From: Deltaproteobacteria bacterium
GTDB lineage: Bacteria > Desulfobacterota > Binatia > UBA9968
Length of the DNA: 5,520 nt
Reading direction: 5' to 3'
Assembly (NCBI GenBank): GCA_005879435.1
Contig: VBKX01000200.1
Coordinates: 4,174-9,693, forward strand
In this document: positions 1-5,520 of the stretch, in pieces
How the letters are laid out: each line of letters opens with the position of its first letter
How positions within the stretch are numbered: the stretch's first letter is position 1
Position numbers and translations under genes: made by a program
Notes under the pieces: generated by a model
What the model saw: only the letters and a program-made list of their open reading frames with translations
The model's database searches: none
Told to the model about the DNA's origin: nothing

Positions 1-494
1 CTTTGGGCACGAGCGACGTGATGTATGTAGCTTTGAAGGCCGGGACTATCGACGCTACCATGCTTCAGATACCGCAGAACTTTCTTGCCGTCGATGAGTG
101 ATTTCGTAAGCTCGCCTCCGGCGCCGACTTTTACCGCGCCGTGCAAGGCGGCCTGACAACCACGAAGGCAACGATCAATGAGCGCCCCGAGCTGGTCACC
201 AAGATGATTCGGGTGACCCAAAGGTCGCTCCGGCTAATTCGCGCCGATAGGAAATACGCCGTCGAATTCATCAAAGGGCCTTACCTCGATCTCGGCAAGG
301 ATCGCGACCGGTTTGCCGACAGTATCTATGACGCGGCGCTGCAATACTATCTGCAAACGGGAATCGTCGACGAAAAGGTCCAACGCAAGATGATCGCCGT
401 CGCCGCCCAGCGCGTCAAACCGAAGGAGCTACCGCCGCATGAGCGCGTGTTCGATTTCAGCTTCGCGTCAAGAGTTGCGGATTCATTCAAATAG
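1..494 (+). pseudogene. NMT1/SsuA-like substrate-binding protein, upstream copy, 5' end outside window, internal TGA
   Basis: This is the C-terminal half of a periplasmic solute-binding protein of the NMT1/THI5/SsuA type, whose family members deliver a small organic solute to an ABC transporter. Its frame is open from base 3 to the TAG at 492-494 except for a TGA at 99-101. On both sides of that TGA the translation aligns with the next gene without a frameshift: LGTSDVMYVALKAG before it and FRKLASGADFYRAV after it, against LGSSDITYVALKAG and FRNLAAGADVYRAV. By hand count about 114 of 156 aligned residues agree (73%). The TGA falls where the downstream copy has Gly200 (GGG). A GTG at 141 could open a 117-residue frame, but it sits inside the conserved domain with no ribosome site I can see, so I do not treat it as a real start. 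This copy has eight codons (420-443, PKELPPHE) where the other has one. Likely a nonsense-mutated paralog; a sequencing error or readthrough remains possible. Confidence 0.8.
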
Positions 495-515
495 AGGACG
501 GGAAAGCGACAAGCC

Positions 516-1487
516 GTGAGAACAACAGTACGCGTATTATTGCTGGCCTACAGGTTGTTCGTGGTTTTTCTTTTAGTTCGCGTGGACCTGTGGGCCGCGG
601 AGAAATCCGCCAAGCCCTTGCCCGTGCGCATCGGTTACGTTTCACGCAGCATCCTCGACATGCCCTATATGATCGCCCGCGACAGAGGATTGTTTCGCGA
701 AGAAGGCTTGCAACCCGAGCTTATATTCGTGAAAGCCGGTCTGACGCCACAAGTCCTGTTGGCCGGCGGTATCGATTTCGGTACGGCGACGGGCACCGGT
801 ATCAGTGCCGCGGTGAGCGGCGCCGACCTCCGACTCATCTACGCTCTAACGGACCGTCCGTCATTCGATTTGATTTCCTTGCCGAGTATCACCAATATCC
901 AACAACTGCGAGGTAAAAAGCTCGGCGTTTCGGGGGTCGGATCATTGGCAGAAATTCTCACGCGCCAGATTTTGATCGCCAATCATGTTCCGCCAGAGCA
1001 GGTGACGCTTCTTCCGCTCGGAAGCAGTGACATCACTTACGTCGCTTTGAAAGCCGGTGCTATCGACGCCACGATGCTGCAGATCCCACAGAAATTTTTC
1101 GCCATCGATGAAGGGTTCCGTAATCTCGCCGCCGGTGCGGATGTCTACCGCGCCGTCATGGGCGGACTCACAACGACCAAGGCAACCCTCGCCGATCGCC
1201 CGGAACTGGTCAGCAAAATGATCCGAGTGACGACGCGGGCGGTTCGACTCATCAGGAACGACAAGAAGTACGCTATAGAGTTCATAAAGGGGCCCTATCT
1301 CGAATTGGGCAAGGACAAAGAACGGTACGCGGAGCGAATCTACGATGCGGCTGTACAGCTTTATCTACAAACGCCGACCGTCGATGAAAAACTCCAACGC
1401 GAGATGATTGCCACCGCAGCCCAACGCATCAAGCAGCGAGTATTCGATTTTAGTTTCGTTCAAAAGGTGGCGGAGTCACTCAAGTAG
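516..1487 (+). CDS. NMT1/SsuA-like ABC transporter substrate-binding protein, intact copy
   Basis: Product of 323 residues, predicted periplasmic. Residues 1-28 form a Sec signal peptide: arginines at 2 and 6, a hydrophobic core around 7-21, and a probable cut near LWAA/EKS. The mature part begins with the family pattern VRIGYVSRSILDMPYMIARD (37-56) followed by RGLFREEGL, the usual first lobe of NMT1/SsuA/TauA-like binding proteins. LRGKKLGVSG opens the second lobe, and ALKAGAIDATML lies at 177-188. Family members bind small organic solutes such as pyrimidine precursors or sulfonates; nothing here fixes the ligand. The start is the GTG at 516, which gives the only complete signal peptide; a weak GGGAAAG at 500-506 could serve as ribosome site. 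It lies 21 bases after the related upstream copy, so the pair is a tandem duplication and probably co-transcribed. No permease or ATPase partner is visible. Compared with the upstream copy it lacks seven codons just before RVFDFSF near the C-terminus. Confidence 0.9.
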   Translation: MRTTVRVLLLAYRLFVVFLLVRVDLWAAEKSAKPLPVRIGYVSRSILDMPYMIARDRGLFREEGLQPELIFVKAGLTPQVLLAGGIDFGTATGTGISAAVSGADLRLIYALTDRPSFDLISLPSITNIQQLRGKKLGVSGVGSLAEILTRQILIANHVPPEQVTLLPLGSSDITYVALKAGAIDATMLQIPQKFFAIDEGFRNLAAGADVYRAVMGGLTTTKATLADRPELVSKMIRVTTRAVRLIRNDKKYAIEFIKGPYLELGKDKERYAERIYDAAVQLYLQTPTVDEKLQREMIATAAQRIKQRVFDFSFVQKVAESLK

Positions 1488-1513
1488 ATGTTTCGTTTCG
1501 TGAAACCTATTGG

Positions 1514-1583
1514 AACTGCTGGAACAACTGGAACGTATGGAACGGTTTCAATCGTTCCAACAGTTCCAATCGTTCCAGCCGTT
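1514..1583. repeat. Palindromic array with 9-base period (GGAAC/GTTCC units)
   Basis: Four GGAAC units start at 1512, 1521, 1530 and 1539, exactly nine bases apart. After a short centre, three GTTCC units start at 1554, 1563 and 1572, again nine apart, with a degenerate GTTTA at 1581. The two arms are mirror images around 1548/1549, so units pair in register: 1539 with 1554, 1530 with 1563, 1521 with 1572. The core hairpin is 1538-1546 with 1551-1559, closed by loop TTCA (one G-T pair); the outer part pairs with 4-base internal mismatches. No T-run follows, so it does not look like a classical terminator. The whole array is open in the frame of the downstream gene from a TTG at 1510, because nine bases keep the frame. 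It fills most of the 112-base spacer between the binding protein and the MetE-like gene. Function unknown; an RNA hairpin between genes is the simplest reading. Confidence 0.85.
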
Positions 1584-1589
1584 TAGAAC

Positions 1590-1596
1590 AGGAAAA
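1590..1596 (+). promoter_or_regulatory. Ribosome binding site deciding the MetE-like start
   Basis: AGGAAAA lies six bases (counted from AGGA) before the ATG at 1600. It supports that ATG rather than the in-frame TTG at 1510, which would add 30 residues translated from the repeat array and has no comparable site. Confidence 0.65.
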
Positions 1597-1599
1597 CTA

Positions 1600-2751
1600 A
1601 TGAAATACAGCACCGACCGAATCCTGACCACCCACGCCGGCGCCTTGCCGCAGCCGCCGGACTTAAAACAGATGCATGTTGCCAAGGACTCAGGCACGCC
1701 GTTAAGCGCGGACGCTTTCAGCCAACGAGTCCGTGACGCGGTGGCGGAAACGGTGAAGAAACAGATTGCCTGCGGCGTTGACATCATCAACGACGGCGAA
1801 GTCGGCAAGTCGAATTTTTCACGTTACGCGCGCGAGCGTTTGAGCGGCTTCATCGAGCGCGACGCCAAACCCGGCGACCAAACTTCGACGATCTACGCCC
1901 GCGACTTGATCGAATTCCGCGAGTATTTTCAAAATCGGTCTTATCATCGCGGCGACAACGTGAAGCGCGTGTTTTGCGACGCGCCGCTCAAGTACGTCGG
2001 CTATGCGTCCCTCAAAGCCGAGATCGACGATTTCAAAGCCGGCTTGCAAGATCAAAAATACGAAGAAGCGTTTCTTCCGGCGATCGCGCCCGGCACCATC
2101 GAGCACTGGATGAAAAACGATTATTACCCGAGCGACGAGGCTTATCTTGTCGCCATAGCCGACGCGATGCATGGAGAATACAAAGCGATCGTCGACGCCG
2201 GTTTTCTACTGCAGATCGACGATCCCGATTTGCCAGACGGCTGGCAATTCATGTCGAAGATGAGCGTGCCGGAATACCGCAAATATGCCGAGCTGCGCGT
2301 CGACGCGCTCAATCACGGCCTGAGAGACATCCCAGCGGACCGCGTACGCTTTCATACCTGCTGGGGCAGCTATCACGGCCCGCACAAGTACGACATCCCG
2401 CTGAGAGACATCATCGACCTCATTCTCAAAGTGAAAGCGAACACGATTTCCATCGAAGCCGCCAATCCGCGCCACGAGCATGAGTGGCGCGTGTGGGAGG
2501 AAATTAAATTGCCCGCGGGCAAAGTGCTCGTTCCCGGCGTCGTCGGCCATGCGACGGACATTGTCGAGCATCCGCAAGCGATCGCCGACCGCCTCGTGCG
2601 CTACGCCAAGACCGTCGGTCGCGAAAATGTCATGGCGGGCACCGACTGCGGCCTCGGTCCGCGCGTCGGCGATCCACAAATCGCCTGGGCCAAGTTCGAA
2701 GCCATGGGCGAAGGCGCGCGCATCGCGAGCAAAGAATTGTGGAAGCGATAA
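1600..2751 (+). CDS. Stand-alone MetE-like cobalamin-independent methyl/alkyltransferase
   Basis: Cytosolic protein of 383 residues in the MetE C-terminal (COG0620-like) TIM-barrel family. It opens with RILTTHAGALPQP (7-19), a version of the family's TTHVGSLPRP. GVDIINDGEVGK follows at 59-70, then LLQIDDPDLP, the counterpart of the QIDEPAL substrate motif. A zinc-site pattern is complete: His252 and Cys254 in HTCWG, Glu286 in ISIEAANPR, and Cys350 in GTDCGLG, matching the order H-x-C, E, C known from MetE. Full MetE is about 750 residues with an N-terminal duplicate; that half is absent, so methionine synthesis with folate polyglutamate is not assured. Enzymes of this length also include epoxyalkane:coenzyme M transferase, so the acceptor may be another thiol. 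Zinc thiol alkylation is well supported, the substrate is not. The ATG at 1600 has an AGGAAAA ribosome site; the longer frame from 1510 would translate a repeat. It lies between transport genes, which hints at processing of an imported compound. Confidence 0.85.
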   Translation: MKYSTDRILTTHAGALPQPPDLKQMHVAKDSGTPLSADAFSQRVRDAVAETVKKQIACGVDIINDGEVGKSNFSRYARERLSGFIERDAKPGDQTSTIYARDLIEFREYFQNRSYHRGDNVKRVFCDAPLKYVGYASLKAEIDDFKAGLQDQKYEEAFLPAIAPGTIEHWMKNDYYPSDEAYLVAIADAMHGEYKAIVDAGFLLQIDDPDLPDGWQFMSKMSVPEYRKYAELRVDALNHGLRDIPADRVRFHTCWGSYHGPHKYDIPLRDIIDLILKVKANTISIEAANPRHEHEWRVWEEIKLPAGKVLVPGVVGHATDIVEHPQAIADRLVRYAKTVGRENVMAGTDCGLGPRVGDPQIAWAKFEAMGEGARIASKELWKR

Positions 2752-2824
2752 AGGCAGAGTTGCTAAGAGATTCGAGAAATTTTCTGGCGGCCTCGCGGCC
2801 ATCTTGCCACAATCTGTCTTCACG

Positions 2825-3265
2825 ATGACGAGCGACCGACTTTCTGCGAGCATCCTCGTACTATTTGCACTGCTGGTGATTTTGGAGAGCCGTCATCTTC
2901 CGCTCGGAACGTTTCGCCAACCCGGACCAGCCTATGTTCCGGTTCTGTTGGCCTCGCTACTGCTCATCTTTGGAGTTCTCCTCATGCTCACCGCCGGCCG
3001 CGCTCCGGCGCTGTCGTCGGTCCGCTGGACGGAGTGGCACCATGCCTTGGCGATTCTGGCGGCGTGCGTCTTCGCTGTCTTTGCCATCGAGCGTCTCGGT
3101 TATCGTCTCACCGTGCTCTTCATGCTCGCCTTTCTCCTCAAAGTCGTGGAGAAACGCGGCTGGGCGTTGTCGCTGGTATTCGCCTCTACCTTGGCTTTCG
3201 GTTCGTACTTTCTTTTCTACACCATCTTGCGAGTGCCCTTGCCGCAAGGGCCGTGGGGGTTTTGA
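2825..3265 (+). CDS. tctB: Tripartite tricarboxylate transporter small membrane subunit TctB
   Basis: Inner-membrane protein of 146 residues, the usual size for TctB, which pairs with TctA in TTT carriers that import citrate-like and other carboxylates using an ion gradient. Hydrophobic segments lie at about 7-20, 37-56, 74-88, 95-108 and 115-135. Family features are the LPLGTFRQPGPAYVPVLLA stretch (25-43), corresponding to the conserved G..FP region after the first helix, and the terminal RVPLPQGPWGF, a typical TctB ending. The ATG at 2825 gives the normal N-terminus (MTSDRLSASILVLFAL); no clear Shine-Dalgarno precedes it. Longer in-frame readings upstream overlap the MetE-like gene and are not TctB-like. 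A 73-base spacer separates it from that gene, and tctA follows 100 bases later. It ends at a TGA at the expected family length, which shows that TGA acts as a stop in this genome. Confidence 0.85.
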   Translation: MTSDRLSASILVLFALLVILESRHLPLGTFRQPGPAYVPVLLASLLLIFGVLLMLTAGRAPALSSVRWTEWHHALAILAACVFAVFAIERLGYRLTVLFMLAFLLKVVEKRGWALSLVFASTLAFGSYFLFYTILRVPLPQGPWGF

Positions 3266-3276
3266 AGAAAGAAACC

Positions 3277-3357
3277 GAGGATGGAGGATAGAGGATTGAG
3301 AATAGAAACCTCCGACCCGCCTTCCTCCATCCTCTATCTTCGATTCTCGATCCTCGG
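3277..3357. repeat. Palindromic array with 7-base period (GAGGATN units) in the tctB-tctA spacer
   Basis: On the + strand four heptamers follow without gap from 3277 to 3304: GAGGATG, GAGGATA, GAGGATT, GAGAATA. On the - strand five heptamers run from 3355 down to 3321: GAGGATC, GAGAATC, GAAGATA, GAGGATG, GAGGAAG. The arms therefore face each other. The best hairpin I find pairs 3284-3300 with 3325-3341, with one mismatch and one G-T pair, around a 24-base loop; ATAGAGGAT (3288-3296) and its complement at 3329-3337 are perfect. An alternative register pairs the outer CCGAGGAT (3275-3282) with 3350-3357. It occupies nearly all of the 100 bases between tctB and tctA and ends nine bases before the tctA ATG. 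No T-run follows it. Function unknown; mRNA processing or tuning of tctA translation is an inference. Confidence 0.85.
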
Positions 3358-3365
3358 CTAGATCG

Positions 3366-4574
3366 ATGACCGAAACGTTGCACAATTTATACATCGGTTT
3401 TTCAGTCGCGCTTGCGCCTAACGTCCTTCTCTACGCTTTTGTCGGCTGCATTGTCGGTACTCTGGTGGGCGTCTTGCCGGGCATCGGTCCGCTCGCCGGC
3501 ATCAGCTTGCTGCTTCCCGCTTCCTTCGGTCTTGACGCTACTTCAGCGATCGTACTCCTCGCCGGCATCTACTACGGCGCGATGTACGGCGGTTCAACCA
3601 CGTCGATCCTGATGCGTATTCCCGGCGAAGCGGCATCCGTCATGACGTGCATCGACGGATACGAGATGACGCGCAAAGGCCGCGCCGGCCCTGCGCTGGC
3701 GATTGCCGCCATTGGCTCCTATGTCGCCGGAACGGTCAGCATCGTTGGACTCATGCTGCTGGCGCCGCCCTTAGCCAGCTTCGCGCTTCGCTTCGGACCG
3801 CCGGAGTATTTCGCCCTCCTCCTGCTCGGTCTACTGGTGCTCGCCTATATGAGCGGCGGTTCCATGCTCAAGTCTCTGGCGATGGCGGCGCTGGGACTTC
3901 TCCTAGGCATGATCGGCATCGATCCGATGACGGGCTTCTTTCGCTTTAGCTACGGCTTGGTCGAACTGGGTGACGGTATCGGCGTCGTTCCGGTGGCCGT
4001 GGGACTCTTCGGCCTCTCTGAAATTCTGCTGACCGCGGGTCAACCCACTGCCCCTGAAGTCAAAAAGCCGAGGCTGAAAGACCTCCTTCCCTCGGCCGAG
4101 GAATGGCGCGACTCGATCTGGCCGATCGGGCGAGGAACCGTGCTCGGCTTCTTCATCGGCATCATTCCCGGCTCCGCTCATATCATCGCGTCATTCGTTT
4201 CCTATGCCGTGGAGCGACGCCTTGCCAGACACCCGGAACGCTTCGGACACGGCGCCATCGAAGGCGTTGCCGGCCCCGAGTCGGCTAATAACTCCGCCAC
4301 GTCCGGCGCCTTTGTTCCCATGCTCGCGCTCGGACTTCCTTCCGGACCGATACCCGCGGTGATGATCGCCGCCATGATGGTGCATGGAATTTCGCCTGGG
4401 CCACTGTTGATCTCTCAGCAGCCTGAGCTTTTCTGGGGTTTTATTGCCAGCATGTACGTCGGCAACGTGATGCTATTGATCCTCAATCTTCCCTTGGTGG
4501 GAATTTTCGTCAATATATTGCGAGTGCCTTACCCGTTACTCTATCTCGCGATCCTGGTGTTTTGCGTTCTCTGA
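3366..4574 (+). CDS. tctA: Tripartite tricarboxylate transporter large membrane subunit TctA, cut at codon 403 by TGA
   Basis: TctA is the large, many-helix channel subunit of TTT carriers. This open part codes for 402 residues of a gene that would be 511 residues if read to 4901, the normal TctA size. The first half carries GTLVGVLPGIGPLAG (31-45), LAGIYYGAMYGGSTTSILM (65-83) and IPGEAASVMTCIDGYEM (85-101), all TctA signatures. The second half repeats the plan with GTVLGFFIGIIPGSAH (257-272) and GVAGPESANNSATSGAF (300-316), then LGLPSGPIPA. This internal duplication is typical of the family. The frame stops at TGA 4572-4574 in the middle of a hydrophobic segment (LLYLAILVFCVL), where relatives read on through a glycine and a Y-[AS]-V-N motif. 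The remaining 108 codons follow in the same frame. The ATG at 3366 lies just behind the palindromic array and has no clear Shine-Dalgarno site. Without readthrough the product lacks its C-terminal helices and is probably not functional. Confidence 0.88.
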   Translation: MTETLHNLYIGFSVALAPNVLLYAFVGCIVGTLVGVLPGIGPLAGISLLLPASFGLDATSAIVLLAGIYYGAMYGGSTTSILMRIPGEAASVMTCIDGYEMTRKGRAGPALAIAAIGSYVAGTVSIVGLMLLAPPLASFALRFGPPEYFALLLLGLLVLAYMSGGSMLKSLAMAALGLLLGMIGIDPMTGFFRFSYGLVELGDGIGVVPVAVGLFGLSEILLTAGQPTAPEVKKPRLKDLLPSAEEWRDSIWPIGRGTVLGFFIGIIPGSAHIIASFVSYAVERRLARHPERFGHGAIEGVAGPESANNSATSGAFVPMLALGLPSGPIPAVMIAAMMVHGISPGPLLISQQPELFWGFIASMYVGNVMLLILNLPLVGIFVNILRVPYPLLYLAILVFCVL

Positions 4575-4901
4575 GTTTACGCGGTCAATGGGAGCGCGGT
4601 CGATATTGGCATCATGACAGTGATGGGCGCGCTCGGCTATTTGCTTCGCAAGTTTGACTTCGAGACCGCGCCGGTAGTATTGGGGCTCATACTCGCGCCG
4701 ATGCTGGAGATGAGCTTTCGCCAATCACTGGCGATGTCCTCGGGGAGCTACGCGATCTTCGTCAATCGGCCGATCGCGTCGGTGATGCTGTTTTGTGGAC
4801 TCGTGCTCCTGTTGCTCAGCCTCCTGCCGTTGCTCAGGAAAACCCTTGATTGGCGGCAGAGGCTCGGAATAGACGCCGCACATGAGGCTGAAAAACTTTG
4901 A
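4575..4901 (+). pseudogene. tctA: C-terminal part of TctA, in frame behind the internal TGA
   Basis: These 108 codons continue the tctA frame without shift: VYAVNGSAVDIGIM, then GALGYLLRKFDFETAPVVLG and LILAPMLEMSFRQSL. They match the C-terminal TctA plan of a Y-[AS]-V-N motif, GYLxRK, a LGLxLxPxLE stretch, then two hydrophobic segments ending LLLLSLLPLLRK and a charged tail. An ATG at 4614 could start a separate 95-residue protein, but it has no good ribosome site and would omit conserved residues. I therefore read this as part of one gene spanning 3366-4901, interrupted by a single nonsense codon. The tail stops at TGA 4899-4901, 25 bases before tctC. Conservation up to the end suggests the interruption is recent, an assembly or base-call error, or read through. 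Confidence 0.85.
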
Positions 4902-4915
4902 CAGACCGACCCATC

Positions 4916-4923
4916 GGAGGTGA
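4916..4923 (+). promoter_or_regulatory. Strong ribosome binding site of tctC
   Basis: GGAGGTGA is a near-perfect match to the 16S anti-Shine-Dalgarno sequence. Two ATGs follow in frame at 4924 and 4927. From GGAGG the second is six bases away and the first only three, so 4927 is the better start. It is much the strongest such site in the window, fitting the need for more binding protein than membrane subunits. Confidence 0.75.
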
Positions 4924-4926
4924 ATG

Positions 4927-5520
4927 ATGCGCTCATACCGACGGTATTCTCTTTTACTCGCTTTGATAGTTTTGCTCTTCGTGGCGCTCAAAGGTGTGAC
5001 AGTTTCCGCGCAAGAAAAATACCCGGACCGTCCGGTTACCATCGTCGCGCCTTTTCCTCCCGGTGGAGTTGCCGATCTTACCGCGCGTCCCGTGGCGGCC
5101 GCTCTGGAGAAGGTGCTGAAAAATCCGGTCGTCGTGGTGAACAAGACCGGCGCAGCGGGTGCAGTGGGCATGTCCTTTGTCGCCAACAGTAAACCCGACG
5201 GCTACAATTTGCTCATGGCTCTTTCGAGCATCTCGATTATTCCGGAAGCGGACAAGCTCTTCGACCGCAAGCCCGCCTACACCATGGACCAGCTCATTCC
5301 CATTGCCTTGATTTCCGCCGATCCGACGATCTTCGTCGTCAACGCGAGCCGCCCGTGGAAAAGCGTGAAGGAGTTCGTCGATGACGCCAAGAAGCGCCCG
5401 GGAGAAATCTCTTATTCATCCTCCGGCGTCTACGGCACCCTGCATATGGCGATGGAGATGCTCTCTCATGGCGCCGGAATCCATCTCAAGCATGTGCCCT
5501 ACTCCGGAGGGGGTCCCGCG
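4927..5520 (+). CDS. tctC: TctC/Bug-type tricarboxylate-binding periplasmic protein, 3' end outside window
   Basis: The frame is open to the right edge: 198 codons of a protein usually near 320 residues. Residues 1-28 are a signal peptide: MRSYRR, a long hydrophobic core, and cut site VSA/QEK. The mature part starts with YPDRPVTIVAPFPPGGVAD (32-50), the hallmark of Bug/TctC proteins, in which the loop and the Asp (here Asp50) help hold the ligand carboxylate. NKTGAAGAVG (72-81) and the KPDGYNLL motif (89-96) follow. YSSSGVYGTLHMAME (163-177) and HVPYSGGGPA (189-198) form the second-lobe binding loops. Family members capture carboxylates such as citrate, tartrate, aromatic acids or amides and hand them to TctAB. 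Ligand cannot be read from the sequence. It lies 25 bases after the tctA frame and has its own strong ribosome site. The order tctB-tctA-tctC differs from the classic tctC-tctB-tctA arrangement. Confidence 0.9.
   Translation, partial: MRSYRRYSLLLALIVLLFVALKGVTVSAQEKYPDRPVTIVAPFPPGGVADLTARPVAAALEKVLKNPVVVVNKTGAAGAVGMSFVANSKPDGYNLLMALSSISIIPEADKLFDRKPAYTMDQLIPIALISADPTIFVVNASRPWKSVKEFVDDAKKRPGEISYSSSGVYGTLHMAMEMLSHGAGIHLKHVPYSGGGPA

Noticed and set aside
1490..1506. Possible terminator after the binding-protein gene (GTTTC-GT-GAAAC)
   Set aside because: The stem is only five AT-rich pairs with a two-base loop, and no T-run follows.
1512..1585. CRISPR array or insertion-sequence terminal repeats
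   Set aside because: Units are five bases with four-base spacers on two facing arms; there is no constant 25-40-base repeat, no cas gene and no transposase.
1510..1599. N-terminal extension of the MetE-like protein from TTG 1510
   Set aside because: The extension is translated repeat sequence, has no ribosome site, and the family N-terminus (RILTTHAGALP) starts just after ATG 1600, which has AGGAAAA in front.
2480..2824. Long upstream extension of the tctB frame into the MetE-like gene
   Set aside because: The translation is arginine/serine/alanine-rich shadow coding of the overlapping gene; TctB homology begins at ATG 2825.
2752..2824. Promoter or terminator in the 73-base spacer before tctB
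   Set aside because: TTGCTA at 2760 has no -10 partner at proper distance, and GGCC-TCGC-GGCC forms only a four-pair stem without a T-run.
2206..2853. 215-residue open frame on the - strand over the MetE-like gene
   Set aside because: It is antisense to a gene with clear motifs and shows no recognisable domain; long antisense frames are expected in GC-rich coding DNA.
3263..3361. Readthrough of the tctB TGA to the in-frame TAG at 3359-3361
   Set aside because: The tctB product already ends in the family-typical RVPLPQGPWGF; the extra 31 codons are the heptamer array and carry no conserved sequence.
4574..4620. Selenocysteine insertion at the tctA TGA
   Set aside because: The expected residue is glycine, not cysteine, in a transmembrane transporter, and I see no convincing SECIS-like hairpin directly behind the codon.
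4725..5186. 153-residue open frame on the - strand across the end of tctA and start of tctC
   Set aside because: It crosses the boundary between two well-supported + strand genes and has no family resemblance.

Overview
The window reads as one rightward gene set: every gene I can support is on the + strand, with spacers of only 21, 112, 73, 100 and 25 bases. Base composition is moderately GC-rich. Uptake proteins of the NMT1/SsuA-like, MetE-like and tripartite tricarboxylate transporter (TTT) families lie side by side. That mix suggests an uncultured soil or sediment bacterium of the deltaproteobacterial/Binatia, Rokubacteria or Tectomicrobia kind. This placement is an inference from gene content; no marker gene is present.

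Left part (1-1487): two tandem, diverged copies of an NMT1/SsuA-type substrate-binding protein. The first copy enters from the left edge and carries an in-frame TGA at 99-101. The second copy (516-1487) is intact and has a signal peptide. The copies are about 73% identical over roughly 156 aligned residues (hand count). No ABC permease or ATPase is visible here.

Middle (1488-2751): a 112-base spacer is filled by an unusual palindromic array with a 9-base period. A stand-alone MetE-like, cobalamin-independent methyltransferase/alkyltransferase of 383 residues follows, with the H-x-C ... E ... C zinc-site pattern.

Right part (2825-5520): a TTT system in the order tctB, tctA, tctC. TctB (small membrane subunit) is intact. 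TctA (large membrane subunit) would be 511 residues, but an in-frame TGA at codon 403 (4572-4574) splits it. TctC (periplasmic binding protein of the Bug type) has a strong Shine-Dalgarno sequence and runs off the right edge. The tctB-tctA spacer holds a second palindromic array, with a 7-base period.

Taken together the genes look like a carboxylate or other small organic solute uptake locus: two unrelated binding-protein types, one secondary transporter, and one zinc methyl/alkyltransferase that may process the substrate. Three things deserve a second look. Two genes are interrupted by TGA exactly where a glycine is expected. Two different short-period palindromic arrays occupy the two longest spacers. 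The substrate of the MetE-like enzyme is unknown.
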